In this document: one piece after another, positions 35,699-45,584 of the stretch | Position numbering within the stretch: the stretch's first letter is position 1 | Layout: each line of letters starts with the position of its first letter | NCBI RefSeq assembly: GCF_028747985.1 | Contig: NZ_CP118108.1 | Location: 317,001-381,000, forward strand | DNA from: Paenibacillus urinalis | Lineage (GTDB): Bacteria; Bacillota; Bacilli; Paenibacillales; Paenibacillaceae | DNA: 64,000 nucleotides | Reading direction: 5' to 3' | The notes under the pieces: model-generated | The model's database searches: none | What the model was told of the DNA's origin: nothing | The model's input: only the letters and a program-made list of their open reading frames with translations | Made by a program: the position numbers and the translations under genes

Positions 35699-36643
35699 CT
35701 ATTTATGAAATCTACCCCGGAACTGGCTCGGTGATTCATCCGTCCACCGCTTATATTGTCTGCTGAAGTGAGCGATGTTCTTATATCCCAGCTTCATCGA
35801 GATCTCCTCAATGGACAGATCGGGATCCATTAGCAGCAGCTTGGCTTTCTTAAGAATTAACATGGACATATACTGTCTTGGCGATAAGCCAAACGCACGG
35901 GAAAACATCCGATTCACCGACGATGTGCTATAGCCAACCTCCTGAGCGATGGACTCCACGGTATCATGCGCCAAGGCATCCCCATCCTCATTCTCAATAT
36001 CTCCTACCATCTGTTCCAGTCTGGAGGCCACATAAGATGCAGTCGGGTTAATCTGTGAAGGCGTACTGTGTTCTTCCTGGGACAGTACATGACTGAGTGC
36101 TCCAAACAGCTCGAACAAGGCCGAGAGGATCATCATTCGTGATTGTACACGCACACCCGCTTCATCCAGGGTAAGCATAATAAGCTTGTCCAGTGCAGGC
36201 CGGATCTGCTTGCTGAGTTCACTTCCCGAATCAAAGAAAGGACCGCTTCGGGCACATAGCAGCTCTCTGAATGCAGGCTCATCCACGTCAAAATGAATAC
36301 AGTAATAGGTCATTCCCTGTGCAGAAGCTGCATAGCTCTCATGCTCCTCACCAGGAATGAGCAGCATCAAGTCGCCAGGCTGCTGCAGGTAAGGCTGCCC
36401 GTTTGCCTTCATGCGCTGTGAACCCGACAGAACGAGATTCACCTCGAAAAAGGGATGTGTGTGAGCAGGGTAGCTCCAATCGGAGTCTACGGTGCGATAA
36501 TGGGCAGCAAAGACACGAAATGTAGAATTCATATCAGGCAGCATAAATTCCGTACGCTTGTGCTCGTCCTGACCAAGCTCTGCCGCCGGAAACTTGAGCC
36601 GATGATGGGCCTGTTCATTTTTACGTTCGTTGCTATTGTTCAC
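35699..36643 (-). CDS. AraC family transcriptional regulator with cupin sensor domain
   Basis: 314 residues. The N-terminal cupin (AHTHPFFEVNLVLSGSQRMKANGQPYLQQPGDLMLLIPGEEHES) is a sugar-sensing type. The C-terminal AraC domain has two helix-turn-helix units: DTVESIAQEVGYSTSSVNRMFSRAFGLSPRQYM and LSIEEISMKLGYKNIAHFSRQYKRWTDESPSQFR. The start is a GTG with AAGGTG about eight bases upstream. It is divergent from the GH43 beta-xylosidase gene and likely regulates it. Confidence 0.87.
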   Translation of the reverse strand: MNNSNERKNEQAHHRLKFPAAELGQDEHKRTEFMLPDMNSTFRVFAAHYRTVDSDWSYPAHTHPFFEVNLVLSGSQRMKANGQPYLQQPGDLMLLIPGEEHESYAASAQGMTYYCIHFDVDEPAFRELLCARSGPFFDSGSELSKQIRPALDKLIMLTLDEAGVRVQSRMMILSALFELFGALSHVLSQEEHSTPSQINPTASYVASRLEQMVGDIENEDGDALAHDTVESIAQEVGYSTSSVNRMFSRAFGLSPRQYMSMLILKKAKLLLMDPDLSIEEISMKLGYKNIAHFSRQYKRWTDESPSQFRGRFHK

Positions 36644-36858
36644 GCTGGATTCACCTTCTTAGCCTTCTTCATGATCTGAATTTTATTTGCTCGATTTGGA
36701 TAAATTGTGACTTCTTCTGGATATGGGTAAACGTATTGAACCTTGCTATGATTATAGCATACTACTAAAAATATACGGGGCATATCATGCTGAATAAGTT
36801 GGGTAAATGAAATCTATTGAAACAACAGCATGGACCGTAATGTGAAGGAGCATAATCG

Positions 36859-38475
36859 ATGGCTACAATCCAGAACCCGATCTTGACGGGATTTAACCCG
36901 GACCCAAGCATTTGCCGTGCTGGGGATGACTATTATATTGCCGTATCAACGTTCGAGTGGTTCCCTGGTGTGGGAATCTATCATTCAAGAGATCTTAAGA
37001 ATTGGAGACTTGTATCAAGACCCCTTAATCGCCTGAGCCAGCTGAATATGATGGGTAATCCCGACTCGGGCGGGATATGGGCACCAGCATTATCTTATCA
37101 TGATGACAAGTTCTGGCTCATCTACACCGATGTCAAAGTGACAGAGGGACAGTGGAAGGATTCCCATAACTACTTGGTAACCTGTGACACGATTGACGGA
37201 GAATGGTCTGAGCCGATCTATCTGAACAGCTCCGGATTCGACCCTTCCTTGTTCCATGATGAGGATGGCAAGAAGTATCTGGTTAACATGGTATGGGATC
37301 AGCGGATCGGACATCATCCTTTTTATGGTATTGCGCTTCAAGAATATGATCCTGAGCAGCAGAAGCTCGTTGGCAAATCGGAGATCATTTTTAAGGGAAC
37401 GGATATTAAGCTGACGGAAGCTCCGCATTTATATAAAATTGACGGCACTTACTTCCTGCTCACGGCAGAAGGCGGAACGAAGTATGATCACTGCTCGACA
37501 CTTGCGCGTTCCAAAAACCTGCGTGGTCCTTATGAGGTGCATCCAGAGAACCCGCTTATATCTTCCTTTGCTCATCCGCGCAACCCTTTGCAGAAGGCAG
37601 GACATTCCTCGATCGTGCATACCCATACAGATGAATGGTTCCTGGTGCATCTGACCGGTAGACCACTCTCGAGAGAAGGACAACCGCTGCTTGATCCAAG
37701 AGGATACTGTCCGCTCGGCCGCGAAACGGCGATTCAGCGTCTCGAATGGAGAGATGGATGGCCTTACGTAGTCGGCGGCAACCAGCCTTCGCTTCAGATT
37801 GAAGGGCCGAATATGGAAGAGGTCATTTGGGGTCCGGACTTCCCGGAGAAGGACAATTTTGACAGCGAAGTGCTGAACCTGCATTTCCAAAGCCTGCGGA
37901 TTCCGCTCGGAAGTGAGATTATGTCACTCACAGATCGTCCGGGACATTTAAGACTGTACGGCAAAGAGTCGTTCTCATCGAAGTTCACACAGGCATTTAT
38001 CGCGAGACGCTGGCAGCACTTCCGGTTCACGGCAGAGACCAAGGTGGCATTTAATCCGACGACATTCCAGCAGTCTGCAGGACTCAGCAACTATTACAAT
38101 ACACAGAACTGGACTTCCTGCCAGATCACGTGGAACGAGGAGAAGGGAAGAATCCTCGAGCTGGTCGCTTGCGATAACTTCTCCTTCTCCCAGCCTTTGC
38201 AGGGGAATGAAATTGTCATTCCAGATGAGGTAGAATACGTATACCTGCGTGTAGATGTTAAATATGACGTTTATGAGTATTCCTATTCTTGGGATGGAGA
38301 GGACTGGAAGACCATTCCGGTGCAGTTCCAATCTCATAAGCTGTCTGATGATTACATTCAGGGCGGCGGCTTCTTCACAGGAGCGTTCGTCGGCATGCGC
38401 AGCCAGGATACCTCTGGACAGAGCCTGCCAGCTGATTTTGATTACTTTATCTATAAGAGTGAATCCATTTCATAA
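36859..38475 (+). CDS. Glycoside hydrolase family 43 beta-xylosidase
   Basis: 538 residues. GH43 five-blade propeller with the catalytic base region [22 protein letters not shown] at the start, [17 protein letters not shown], the [18 protein letters not shown] pKa-modulating aspartate block near residue 130, and the acid in [23 protein letters not shown] near residue 190. A C-terminal beta-sandwich of about 200 residues is typical of the XynB subgroup. No signal peptide, so it splits imported xylo-oligosaccharides into xylose. The convergent ABC transporter at 38574-41757 is the likely importer. Confidence 0.92.
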   Translation: MATIQNPILTGFNPDPSICRAGDDYYIAVSTFEWFPGVGIYHSRDLKNWRLVSRPLNRLSQLNMMGNPDSGGIWAPALSYHDDKFWLIYTDVKVTEGQWKDSHNYLVTCDTIDGEWSEPIYLNSSGFDPSLFHDEDGKKYLVNMVWDQRIGHHPFYGIALQEYDPEQQKLVGKSEIIFKGTDIKLTEAPHLYKIDGTYFLLTAEGGTKYDHCSTLARSKNLRGPYEVHPENPLISSFAHPRNPLQKAGHSSIVHTHTDEWFLVHLTGRPLSREGQPLLDPRGYCPLGRETAIQRLEWRDGWPYVVGGNQPSLQIEGPNMEEVIWGPDFPEKDNFDSEVLNLHFQSLRIPLGSEIMSLTDRPGHLRLYGKESFSSKFTQAFIARRWQHFRFTAETKVAFNPTTFQQSAGLSNYYNTQNWTSCQITWNEEKGRILELVACDNFSFSQPLQGNEIVIPDEVEYVYLRVDVKYDVYEYSYSWDGEDWKTIPVQFQSHKLSDDYIQGGGFFTGAFVGMRSQDTSGQSLPADFDYFIYKSESIS

Positions 38476-38501
38476 TATCTTCAGTTAGATTGTATTCATA
38501 T

Positions 38502-38563
38502 AAAAAGCTCCGAACACCTCGCATGGGATGAACACCATGCGGAAGGGTTCGGAGCTTTTTTTA
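38502..38563. terminator. Bidirectional terminator between xylosidase and transporter genes
   Basis: AAAAAGCTCCGAAC pairs with GTTCGGAGCTTTTTT around an inner GCATGG/CCATGC stem, with A-rich and T-rich flanks for both strands. Confidence 0.88.
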
Positions 38564-38573
38564 AAACTCATCG

Positions 38574-39452
38574 TTAACCTTTTACTGCTCCTGCCGCCAT
38601 ACCTTCCACGATCCGGTCGCTAAGGAACATATAGGCTACGAGGATGGGCAGAATGCTGATCATCAGCGTTGCGCCGATGGCTCCCCAATCTGTCGTATAT
38701 TGTCCAATGAAATTCTGCACGCCTACCGTAAGCGTCTTGTAATGATCTGAGCTGATAAACGTGTTGACGAAGATGAATTCATTCCAGTTATAGATCATGT
38801 TAATAATACCTGTCGTTGCAATAACCGAGCTTGTCATTGGCAGTACAATGCGGAAGAACATGCGGTTCACACTGCAGCCGTCAATGATCGCAGCCTCTTC
38901 CACTTCCTTAGGCAGCGCATAGTAGAAGCCTAACAGAATCATGATGGTAATCGGCATATTAAATGCAACATAGGAGAGCACGAGTGACAGCGGATGATCG
39001 GTCAGACCAACCTTGTTGAACATGCTGAACAAAGGAATCAGCGTGGAGTGAACGGGAATCATCATGGCAACCATGAACAGGCCGAGCACAAGAGAGCTGC
39101 CTTTCCATTTCATCCGTGTAATCGCGAAGGTCACCAGGCTTCCAAGCACGACGGTGATGACCGTTGCCGCAACCGTTATCCATACACTGTTGAAGAAGTA
39201 TACATCAATATTACCTGAATTCCATACCTTTGCGTAGTTCTCCCACTTCGGATTCTGCGGGAGGGATAGGGGAGGCAGGTTGAAGACCTCCTGATTATTT
39301 TTAAGCGAGAAGAGCAGCAGCCATAGCAGCGGGAACAGCTGAAATGCGGCCACGCCGATGAGAATAATGTACAGCAGCGCATAGCCGATTTTTCTCAGTA
39401 TGCTGGACCCGGACTTTACGGTACCACCGATCTGAGCAGATGTGTGCATCAT
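38574..39452 (-). CDS. Sugar ABC transporter permease (MalG type)
   Basis: 292 residues, six membrane segments. The EAA loop is KEVEEAAIIDGCSVNRMFFRIVLPMTSSVIATTGI near residues 190-225, standard for CUT1 sugar importers. Last gene of the binding protein/permease/permease set. No ATPase gene is nearby, so it probably shares a general MsmX-like ATPase encoded elsewhere. Confidence 0.9.
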   Translation of the reverse strand: MMHTSAQIGGTVKSGSSILRKIGYALLYIILIGVAAFQLFPLLWLLLFSLKNNQEVFNLPPLSLPQNPKWENYAKVWNSGNIDVYFFNSVWITVAATVITVVLGSLVTFAITRMKWKGSSLVLGLFMVAMMIPVHSTLIPLFSMFNKVGLTDHPLSLVLSYVAFNMPITIMILLGFYYALPKEVEEAAIIDGCSVNRMFFRIVLPMTSSVIATTGIINMIYNWNEFIFVNTFISSDHYKTLTVGVQNFIGQYTTDWGAIGATLMISILPILVAYMFLSDRIVEGMAAGAVKG

Positions 39453-39465
39453 GAAGGTTACCTCC

Positions 39466-40347
39466 TTATGAGTATTGAATCGTATCTTTCGTCGCTGTCA
39501 GCTTACGAATGATCCAGGTCACGACAAGACAGATAATGAGCAGGAAGAAGCCGATGGCACTGCCGTAGCCGAAGTCGTAGGATTTGAACGCCTCACTGTA
39601 CATATAGGAGGCCATAACTTCACTAGAGCCATTGGGTCCGCCGCCTGTCATGACGTAGATCAAGTCGAAATATTTAAGGGAACCGACAAGAGAAAGCACG
39701 ATGGTAACCTTGATCACTTCCATAATGAGCGGAAGCTTGATTCTCAGCGCAATCTGAATTCCGGTAGCACCGTCAATCTTGGCAACTTCTTCAAGTGAAG
39801 TAGGGATATTCTTCAGTGCAGAGTAGTAGATCAAAATATAGAAACCTGCATACTGCCACAGAATCGGAATGAAGAGCGCAATCAGCACTAGTGAAGGCTC
39901 CGCCAGCCATGCAGGAGGGTTATCAATGCCTATAGAGGTTAAGAAGCTGTTAATGACACCGTTTGTTGGATGGTACATCCGAAGCCATAGCTGTGCGATT
40001 GCAACAGAGGACAGGAGCATCGGCACAAGATAAATTTTGCGGAAGAGATTGGCTCCTTTGATGCGTCCTGCAACGACCATCGCTACAGCCAAGTAGATAA
40101 GAAGACTCAGGCCGGAGAAGATCGCAAGCAGCAGGGAGTGCCAGGCACTGTCCCAAAACGTTTTATCCTGAAGCAGATTAGCATAATTATCGAACCCAAT
40201 AAATTTCATGGCACCAATGCCGTTCCATTCATGCAGACCATAATAGCCCGTCAAGATGATTGGAATATATACAAGTGTCAAGATCAGCAGCAGGGCTGGA
40301 AGCACGTACAGTGCAATGATTTTCTTGTTAGACATCACTTTGTCCAT
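39466..40347 (-). CDS. Sugar ABC transporter permease (MalF/UgpA type)
   Basis: 293 residues, six membrane segments. EAA loop: TSLEEVAKIDGATGIQIALRIKLPLIMEVIKVTIVLS. The end has the typical YDFGYGSAIGFFLLIICLVVTWIIRKL. The ATG at 40347 lies ten bases after AAAGGAG; a TTG nine bases earlier is too close to that site. It forms the channel with the MalG-type partner. Confidence 0.9.
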   Translation of the reverse strand: MDKVMSNKKIIALYVLPALLLILTLVYIPIILTGYYGLHEWNGIGAMKFIGFDNYANLLQDKTFWDSAWHSLLLAIFSGLSLLIYLAVAMVVAGRIKGANLFRKIYLVPMLLSSVAIAQLWLRMYHPTNGVINSFLTSIGIDNPPAWLAEPSLVLIALFIPILWQYAGFYILIYYSALKNIPTSLEEVAKIDGATGIQIALRIKLPLIMEVIKVTIVLSLVGSLKYFDLIYVMTGGGPNGSSEVMASYMYSEAFKSYDFGYGSAIGFFLLIICLVVTWIIRKLTATKDTIQYS

Positions 40348-40440
40348 AGGAATCAAACTCCTTTCCGTTATATAACGAGCTGACCCGGTACAGGACCGGG
40401 CCAGTTCACCTGTTATGTGATTATTCTAAGCTGTGTTTGG

Positions 40441-41757
40441 TTAGTTTCCGGAAATGGCTTTGTCATGCTCTTCCGCGAATACTTCAGGAGTCACGGCCTT
40501 GCCGAACAATGCCTGGATTTGATTCAGATGCGTCTCTGCGGCAGATGCCTGCATCTGCACATCGGCATACAAGGTGATGCTGGTTGCTTTGTTCATTTCA
40601 TTGAACAGGTCGATATACAGCTGAGGAAGCTCTAGTGATGCTGTGTCTACCTTGGTTGCAGGAATAACACCTGCTCCAGTTACGGATTGCTCGCCCCATT
40701 GGGATACAAAGTATTCAACGAACATCTTCGCTTCATCCTTGACTTCGGAATTCTCCGATACGAAGAGTCCAACCCCAGGGCCGCCAACCCAGCTGTCTAC
40801 ATTTCCTTTACCGCCTTCGGCTTCAGGAAACTTGAAGAATCCAACGCTGTCGCGGAATTCCTGTGGAATTTCTTCATTCGTCGTAAAGTTAGGAAGCTCC
40901 CATGTGCTCATGATGTACATGGCTGCATTGCCGTTCAGGAACTCCGATTTGGCTTCTTCATTGGACAGCCCGTTAAAGCCTTTGATAAATGCATTGCTGT
41001 CTACAAGGGACTGTACTTCTGCCGCTGCTTTTGTCAGGCCTTCATCTGTGAAGGAGCCTTCTCCATTAATGGCGCTGGCGAGTGCTTCTTGTCCGCCGAA
41101 GCGTTCAGCAAGGAACATATAAATTAGTGACCCAGTCCAGCGGTCCTTATTCCCCAGCGCAATCGGAGCTACTCCGTTTTCGGTAAGAGTCGAAATGACT
41201 GCCTTTAGTTCTTCATAGGTTTGCGGAGTCTCGAGTCCATACTGTTCAAAGATCGCTTTGTTATAGAACACAGGTGTAATATTAAACTCGAGTGGAAGTC
41301 CGTACGTCTTGCCGTCAATGTTGAAGGCTTCGGTCGTTCCTTCTACGAATTTGCCGTTCAGCTCACCGCCGAGCAGATCATCAATAGGGGTAAACAATCC
41401 GCCTTCAACGTAAGGTGTCATGAAGCCTGCTGCCCACGTAATACCGACATCGGGTAATTCATTGGAAGCAGAGAGGACCTTAAGCTTATTCTTGTATTGC
41501 TCGTTATCGAGAACCTCTGTCTTGATGGTGACATCCGGGTTCTCTGTCTGGTAATCTTCTATGATTTGATTTACGATCTTGTTCTGTCCGGCGGACACGC
41601 CCTCCGGCCACAAGTGCATGAAATTAATCGTTGTTTTATTGCCGCCATCGGATCCTTCTGCACTACCGCCGGATTCACTGTTTCCACAGCCTGCAAGTGC
41701 AATAGCACAGCAGAGAGTCACAGCCATGAATGACCACTTCTTTTTTGTCTTAAACAC
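40441..41757 (-). CDS. Sugar ABC transporter substrate-binding lipoprotein
   Basis: 438 residues. The signal peptide ends in the lipobox ALAGC, followed by a Gly/Ser linker. Family 1 sugar-binding fold: TINFMHLWPEG, then LPDVGITWAAGFMTPYVEGGLFTPIDDLL, and the NGNAAMYIMSTWELPNF block near residue 280. Xylo-oligosaccharide or a related plant oligomer is the likely ligand, judged from the convergent GH43 gene and the YesMN system upstream. Confidence 0.88.
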   Translation of the reverse strand: MFKTKKKWSFMAVTLCCAIALAGCGNSESGGSAEGSDGGNKTTINFMHLWPEGVSAGQNKIVNQIIEDYQTENPDVTIKTEVLDNEQYKNKLKVLSASNELPDVGITWAAGFMTPYVEGGLFTPIDDLLGGELNGKFVEGTTEAFNIDGKTYGLPLEFNITPVFYNKAIFEQYGLETPQTYEELKAVISTLTENGVAPIALGNKDRWTGSLIYMFLAERFGGQEALASAINGEGSFTDEGLTKAAAEVQSLVDSNAFIKGFNGLSNEEAKSEFLNGNAAMYIMSTWELPNFTTNEEIPQEFRDSVGFFKFPEAEGGKGNVDSWVGGPGVGLFVSENSEVKDEAKMFVEYFVSQWGEQSVTGAGVIPATKVDTASLELPQLYIDLFNEMNKATSITLYADVQMQASAAETHLNQIQALFGKAVTPEVFAEEHDKAISGN

Positions 41758-41839
41758 GTTTACATCCCCTTTGCTTTATGATCTAAGTCGGTTATTGAAA
41801 CCGCTTTATTTGTCTCTATGTTGAATTGTAGCAAAGCTT

Positions 41840-41855
41840 TTGTAAGCGCATAACG
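41840..41855 (-). promoter_or_regulatory. cre-like site before the sugar-binding protein gene
   Basis: TTGTAAGCGCATAACG matches 13 of 16 positions of the CcpA consensus WTGNAANCGNWWNCAW. It lies about 85 bases upstream of the binding-protein start. Confidence 0.45.
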
Positions 41856-41882
41856 TAACAGGTTTTAGGTTAAATACCACTT

Positions 41883-42674
41883 TTATTGGATCTTTTCCTC
41901 TGAGCCCTCCAGCATGTGCTGTCTGTATCTCCCTGGGCTTACATTTTCGGCGGTTCGAAACACTTTCACAAAATATTTAGGAGTCTGGTATCCGACCATC
42001 TCTGATATTTCATTGATAGAGTGCCTGGTATTTAGCAGCAGCTCCTTGGCCCGCTGAAGCCTCTTGCGTGTCAGATAATCACTGAATGTAAGCCCGGTCT
42101 GTTCCTTGAATAAGGCGCTCAGGTAGCTTGTGTTCATGTGGAGCACCTCAGATAGATCTCGCAAGGAGACAGGCTCATGCAAATGCTGCTCCAGATAATC
42201 GATCGCTTCCTGGACAGGGAGGCTGTACTTGCGCTCTTCCTGCGTGGTAGCCATCAGTTTCGGATCGACGAGCTTCTTCATCTTCTTAACCTGGTTCTGA
42301 TCCTCATAACGCTGAAGAGCAAGCTCTGCAGCAGAAACCAGCTTTTTCTTGTCGATCGGCTTGAGCAAATATTCCACCACACCATATTTCAGCGCTCGCT
42401 GTGCATAGTCAAATTCAGCATGACCTGAGATGATAATGACAACGGGTGGAACGGGGGAGTCGTGAATCTGCTCAATCAGATCGAGTCCGCTGATCTCAGG
42501 CATACGAATATCCGTAATAACGAGATGCGCGTTATTGATCCTTAGTCGCTCGAGGGCTTCCACCGCACTGGCTGAAGTCTCGATCTCATGCTGTCCGGAA
42601 GACCAGGATTCCAGTGTTTTGCGAATCCCTTCTCTCGTTCTGGGCTCATCATCCACGATAAGTATCTTTTTCAT
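41883..42674 (-). CDS. AraC-type response regulator (YesN family)
   Basis: 263 residues from ATG at 42674, 11 bases after GGAGG. Receiver domain: ILIVDDEPRTREGI, phospho-aspartate in HLVITDIRMPEISGLD (about residue 56), lysine in VEYLLKPIDKKKL. The C-terminal AraC domain has VSLRDLSEVLHMNTSYLSALFKEQTGLTFSDYL and HSINEISEMVGYQTPKYFVKVFRTAENVSPGRYR. It overlaps the kinase gene by 26 bases and precedes the sugar transporter, which it probably activates. Confidence 0.9.
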   Translation of the reverse strand: MKKILIVDDEPRTREGIRKTLESWSSGQHEIETSASAVEALERLRINNAHLVITDIRMPEISGLDLIEQIHDSPVPPVVIIISGHAEFDYAQRALKYGVVEYLLKPIDKKKLVSAAELALQRYEDQNQVKKMKKLVDPKLMATTQEERKYSLPVQEAIDYLEQHLHEPVSLRDLSEVLHMNTSYLSALFKEQTGLTFSDYLTRKRLQRAKELLLNTRHSINEISEMVGYQTPKYFVKVFRTAENVSPGRYRQHMLEGSEEKIQ

Positions 42675-44418
42675 GATAAAAAGTACCTCCTGGTTCATTG
42701 GGTATCGTCATCTTAACAACGGTGCCTTTGCCTAAATCGCTGGCTATGTGGAGTCCGCTTCCTTCCCGGTTGTAGCTGAGCTTTAATCTCCTGTAGATGT
42801 TGGCAATACCGATGCCCGTTCCCTTAGAGGAAGCAGAATGGCCCTCCTCCATAGCTGTGTACAGAGAACGAAGCTTCGCCTCACTCATGCCGGGGCCGCT
42901 GTCCTTGATCATGACATCGATATAACCCGCACGGTCGGAGGGTGCAACGAGAACTTCAATACTTCCGGCACCGACCTGCTGTTCAAGTCCGTGAAGAATG
43001 GCATTCTCCACGAGCGGCTGGATCAGCAGCTTGGGGATCGGCACAGATCTCATGGACTCGGCACAAGTGATCCTCCAGGAGAGTCTGTCTCCCATGCGGA
43101 TATCCATAATCGTTAGATAACGTTCTACATGGCTGAGCTCATCATCAATCGTTACCCACTCGTCATCATCGCCCCGGCTGATGACATACCGGAACAGACC
43201 GGACATCGCAATGACGACCTCACCAAGCTCTTCCTCCCCTTTTTCATCGAGAGCCCAGTAAAGTGCCTCCAGTGTATTAAACAGGAAGTGTGGATTAATT
43301 TGGGATTGAAGTGCTTTGAGCTCCGTGCGGCTCTGCAGAATCTCCTTCTGATATACGACCTCAACAAGCTCATTCATCCGATCCGCCATCTGATTGTATG
43401 TGTTACTCAGCTCTTGGATTTCCAGCGTAGCGGAAGTGACCTTACTAGGTTTGAGCGTGCCGAATTTAGAGGTCCTCATCACTTTAATCATATTCAGAAT
43501 GGGCTGTGTAATCATCGTCGACAGGAAGAAGGAGAGGATGACGAACAGCAATGCCCCGCCAATAACAGAAATAATCATCACGGTGAGTAATAGACTGATT
43601 CCCTCTGCCTGGTAATTGGCAGGAGACAAGATGACGAGATTCCAGCCAGTTTTCTCGGATCGTCGTTCCACCGTGATGTACGGCTCACCATCCAGCTCTA
43701 CAGAGGACTGAAGCTCCCGCAGATGGATATCCGAACTTACACCTGGCATGGCTGCAAGGGAGATCGGCTTCCCTTCATGATCAAACAAATTCAAGAATTC
43801 GAGCTTCCCGGAGTCATTATCTGCAAGCTGGAAGAAGCTCTTATCAATACGAACAACGACATATCCTGCCGCCTGATAGGACTGATTAATAATTCGTATA
43901 TTACGAATGGCAACGACACTTGCCGAATCCCTGGGATCAATACCAAACCATACAAGGCGTCCTTCAGCTGCATCTGCCCTCGTGATCCAGCCTGCAGGCA
44001 CACGATCATCAAGCGCAGCATCATCAAGAGGAAGCATTCTGCGATAATCGGCAGTATATATTTCAATAGAACGAATCGATGTGGCGTACGCCTCAAGCTT
44101 GCGAACCTCCTCCTGCAGCTGCTGCCGCTGTGAGAAGCTGATGTGCTGCCCTGCGGCCTCGAGTGCCAGATCATGCTGGACCGTGGCATCGGTTGCCACC
44201 TGGGATGTCCAGTTCTCGATCTGATTCAGAAGGACATCCAGCTTGCCGGATGCCTGGACGGCAGTTTGCTGAATATGGCTCTCCGCGTTACTCCGCAGCA
44301 GGACAGATATTTGGTTGTATACGATAAGTGCGATGGAGCCTAGGACGAGCAGCATAACGATCAAAGAGCCGATAAAGATTTGGTTGCGAAGTGTATTAAA
44401 GTAACGGGAGCCAAACAT
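42649..44418 (-). CDS. Sensor histidine kinase (YesM family)
   Basis: 589 residues. An N-terminal membrane segment (IFIGSLIVMLLVLGSIALIV) is followed by an outside sensor domain of about 250 residues. A second membrane segment (LLTVMIISVIGGALLFVILSFF) and a HAMP region come next. The His_kinase domain has the YesM box QSQINPHFLFNTLEALYWALDE, then PKLLIQPLVENAILHGLE, KDSGPGM and GTGIGIANIYRRL. It senses extracellular sugars, probably with the binding protein. The ATG at 44418 follows AAAGGAA by 11 bases; ATGs upstream lack a ribosome site. Confidence 0.9.
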   Translation of the reverse strand: MFGSRYFNTLRNQIFIGSLIVMLLVLGSIALIVYNQISVLLRSNAESHIQQTAVQASGKLDVLLNQIENWTSQVATDATVQHDLALEAAGQHISFSQRQQLQEEVRKLEAYATSIRSIEIYTADYRRMLPLDDAALDDRVPAGWITRADAAEGRLVWFGIDPRDSASVVAIRNIRIINQSYQAAGYVVVRIDKSFFQLADNDSGKLEFLNLFDHEGKPISLAAMPGVSSDIHLRELQSSVELDGEPYITVERRSEKTGWNLVILSPANYQAEGISLLLTVMIISVIGGALLFVILSFFLSTMITQPILNMIKVMRTSKFGTLKPSKVTSATLEIQELSNTYNQMADRMNELVEVVYQKEILQSRTELKALQSQINPHFLFNTLEALYWALDEKGEEELGEVVIAMSGLFRYVISRGDDDEWVTIDDELSHVERYLTIMDIRMGDRLSWRITCAESMRSVPIPKLLIQPLVENAILHGLEQQVGAGSIEVLVAPSDRAGYIDVMIKDSGPGMSEAKLRSLYTAMEEGHSASSKGTGIGIANIYRRLKLSYNREGSGLHIASDLGKGTVVKMTIPNEPGGTFYHEKDTYRG

Positions 44419-44443
44419 ATAATCCACGTTTCCTTTCATTTTT

Positions 44444-44459
44444 ATGAAAGTGCTTACAT
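44444..44459 (-). promoter_or_regulatory. CcpA cre-like site before the YesM-family gene
   Basis: ATGAAAGTGCTTACAT fits 15 of 16 positions of the CcpA consensus on either strand. It is 26-41 bases upstream of the kinase start, so glucose repression of the whole kinase/regulator/transporter unit is likely. Confidence 0.7.
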
Positions 44460-44754
44460 TTTTGAAGGCGGCAAATGGAATAAGATCAGACTGAAGTGAG
44501 CGCATGAAATGTTACGGTTTACTTCTTCAGCTAATTCTTGTACCCGTATGCTGGTTGCTCTCAAATTTTAATTCTTTCCTGCGTTTACGACAATAGTTCA
44601 AATAATGGCTGCATGAAAAGGGGAACTACGAGAACGAAATGGACAAAGAAATGTACGGGATCACCGCTCATGAAGCTGAAAAAGCCCCTGAATTATCAGG
44701 GGGCATGAATGGCGAAGCTGATATGTAAGATGCATGGCTTGTCCATACCTGGTG

Positions 44755-45561
44755 TTAAATCCCGTAGAAGCGTTTGGTATTGTTATAGAATAACTCAAAT
44801 GCTGCTTCCAGCTTGATTCCTGTAACATCACACCAGGCGCGGATCACGTCCTTTACCATTCGCGGATGCGTCTTCTGCGCGGCAAAAGGGCCTTCAAAAG
44901 GCCAAGGGCCATCCGTCTCTGCCATAATCTGATCGTGGGGATAGATGCTGGCAAGATCCTGAATTTCTTTTTCATATACGATGTCGGGTGTAAAAGAGAT
45001 GAAATATCCGTTCTTTGCCATGCGCATGACTGTGTGCTCTGCACCCTTGAACCAGTGGAAATGCGCTTTGGCATAGCGATGAGACTCCAAGAGCTCGACA
45101 GCAATGTCTGCGTCCTCATAAACGGCATGCAGAATGATGGGCTTATCGTGCTTCTTGGCGAACCCGATGAACTTGTCCAGCATATGGATGTAGGGCTGCA
45201 TCTTCAGAGACTTACCATCGGCTTCGGCTTCCAATCTCGTGTAGTAGGGCAGGCCGACTTCACCTACGGCGATCATGTGGTTCAGATGCTCTTCCATCCA
45301 CTCAAATAATGCTGTTAGCTCCGACTCAGAAGGGACGGGCTGCTCCGGATGATATCCATACGCAGGATAGATCACTGAAGGAGAGGAGGCCGCTAATTTC
45401 TCTGTTCTCTGGCAGGAGACAAGATGGGTGGATACAGCAATTACAGCCTCCACTTGATGCTGTGCGAACGACAGACGCAAGGGCTGCTTCTCGTCTTCAT
45501 ACTGATCCAGGTGAATATGCGAGTCAATGACAGGCGCTAAATCCTCTTCAGACTGCTGCAT
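44755..45561 (-). CDS. TatD-family metal-dependent hydrolase in the thiamine-precursor operon
   Basis: 268 residues, amidohydrolase-type TIM barrel. Metal-site motifs are DSHIHLDQYE at the start, a GEVGLPYY block (~100), PIILHAVYEDAD (~145), HFHWFKGAEHTV (~170) and AETDGPWPF (~218). These match the TatD pattern HxH...E...H...H...D. Typical TatD proteins are nucleases, but this one is the last gene of a TPP-riboswitch operon for thiamine precursor uptake, so salvage chemistry on the imported pyrimidine is a reasonable inference. ATG at 45561 follows GGAGG by 11 bases; the GTG at 45573 overlaps that site. Confidence 0.85.
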   Translation of the reverse strand: MQQSEEDLAPVIDSHIHLDQYEDEKQPLRLSFAQHQVEAVIAVSTHLVSCQRTEKLAASSPSVIYPAYGYHPEQPVPSESELTALFEWMEEHLNHMIAVGEVGLPYYTRLEAEADGKSLKMQPYIHMLDKFIGFAKKHDKPIILHAVYEDADIAVELLESHRYAKAHFHWFKGAEHTVMRMAKNGYFISFTPDIVYEKEIQDLASIYPHDQIMAETDGPWPFEGPFAAQKTHPRMVKDVIRAWCDVTGIKLEAAFELFYNNTKRFYGI

Positions 45562-45584
45562 TACGCTTATCACCTCCTAGTGAT

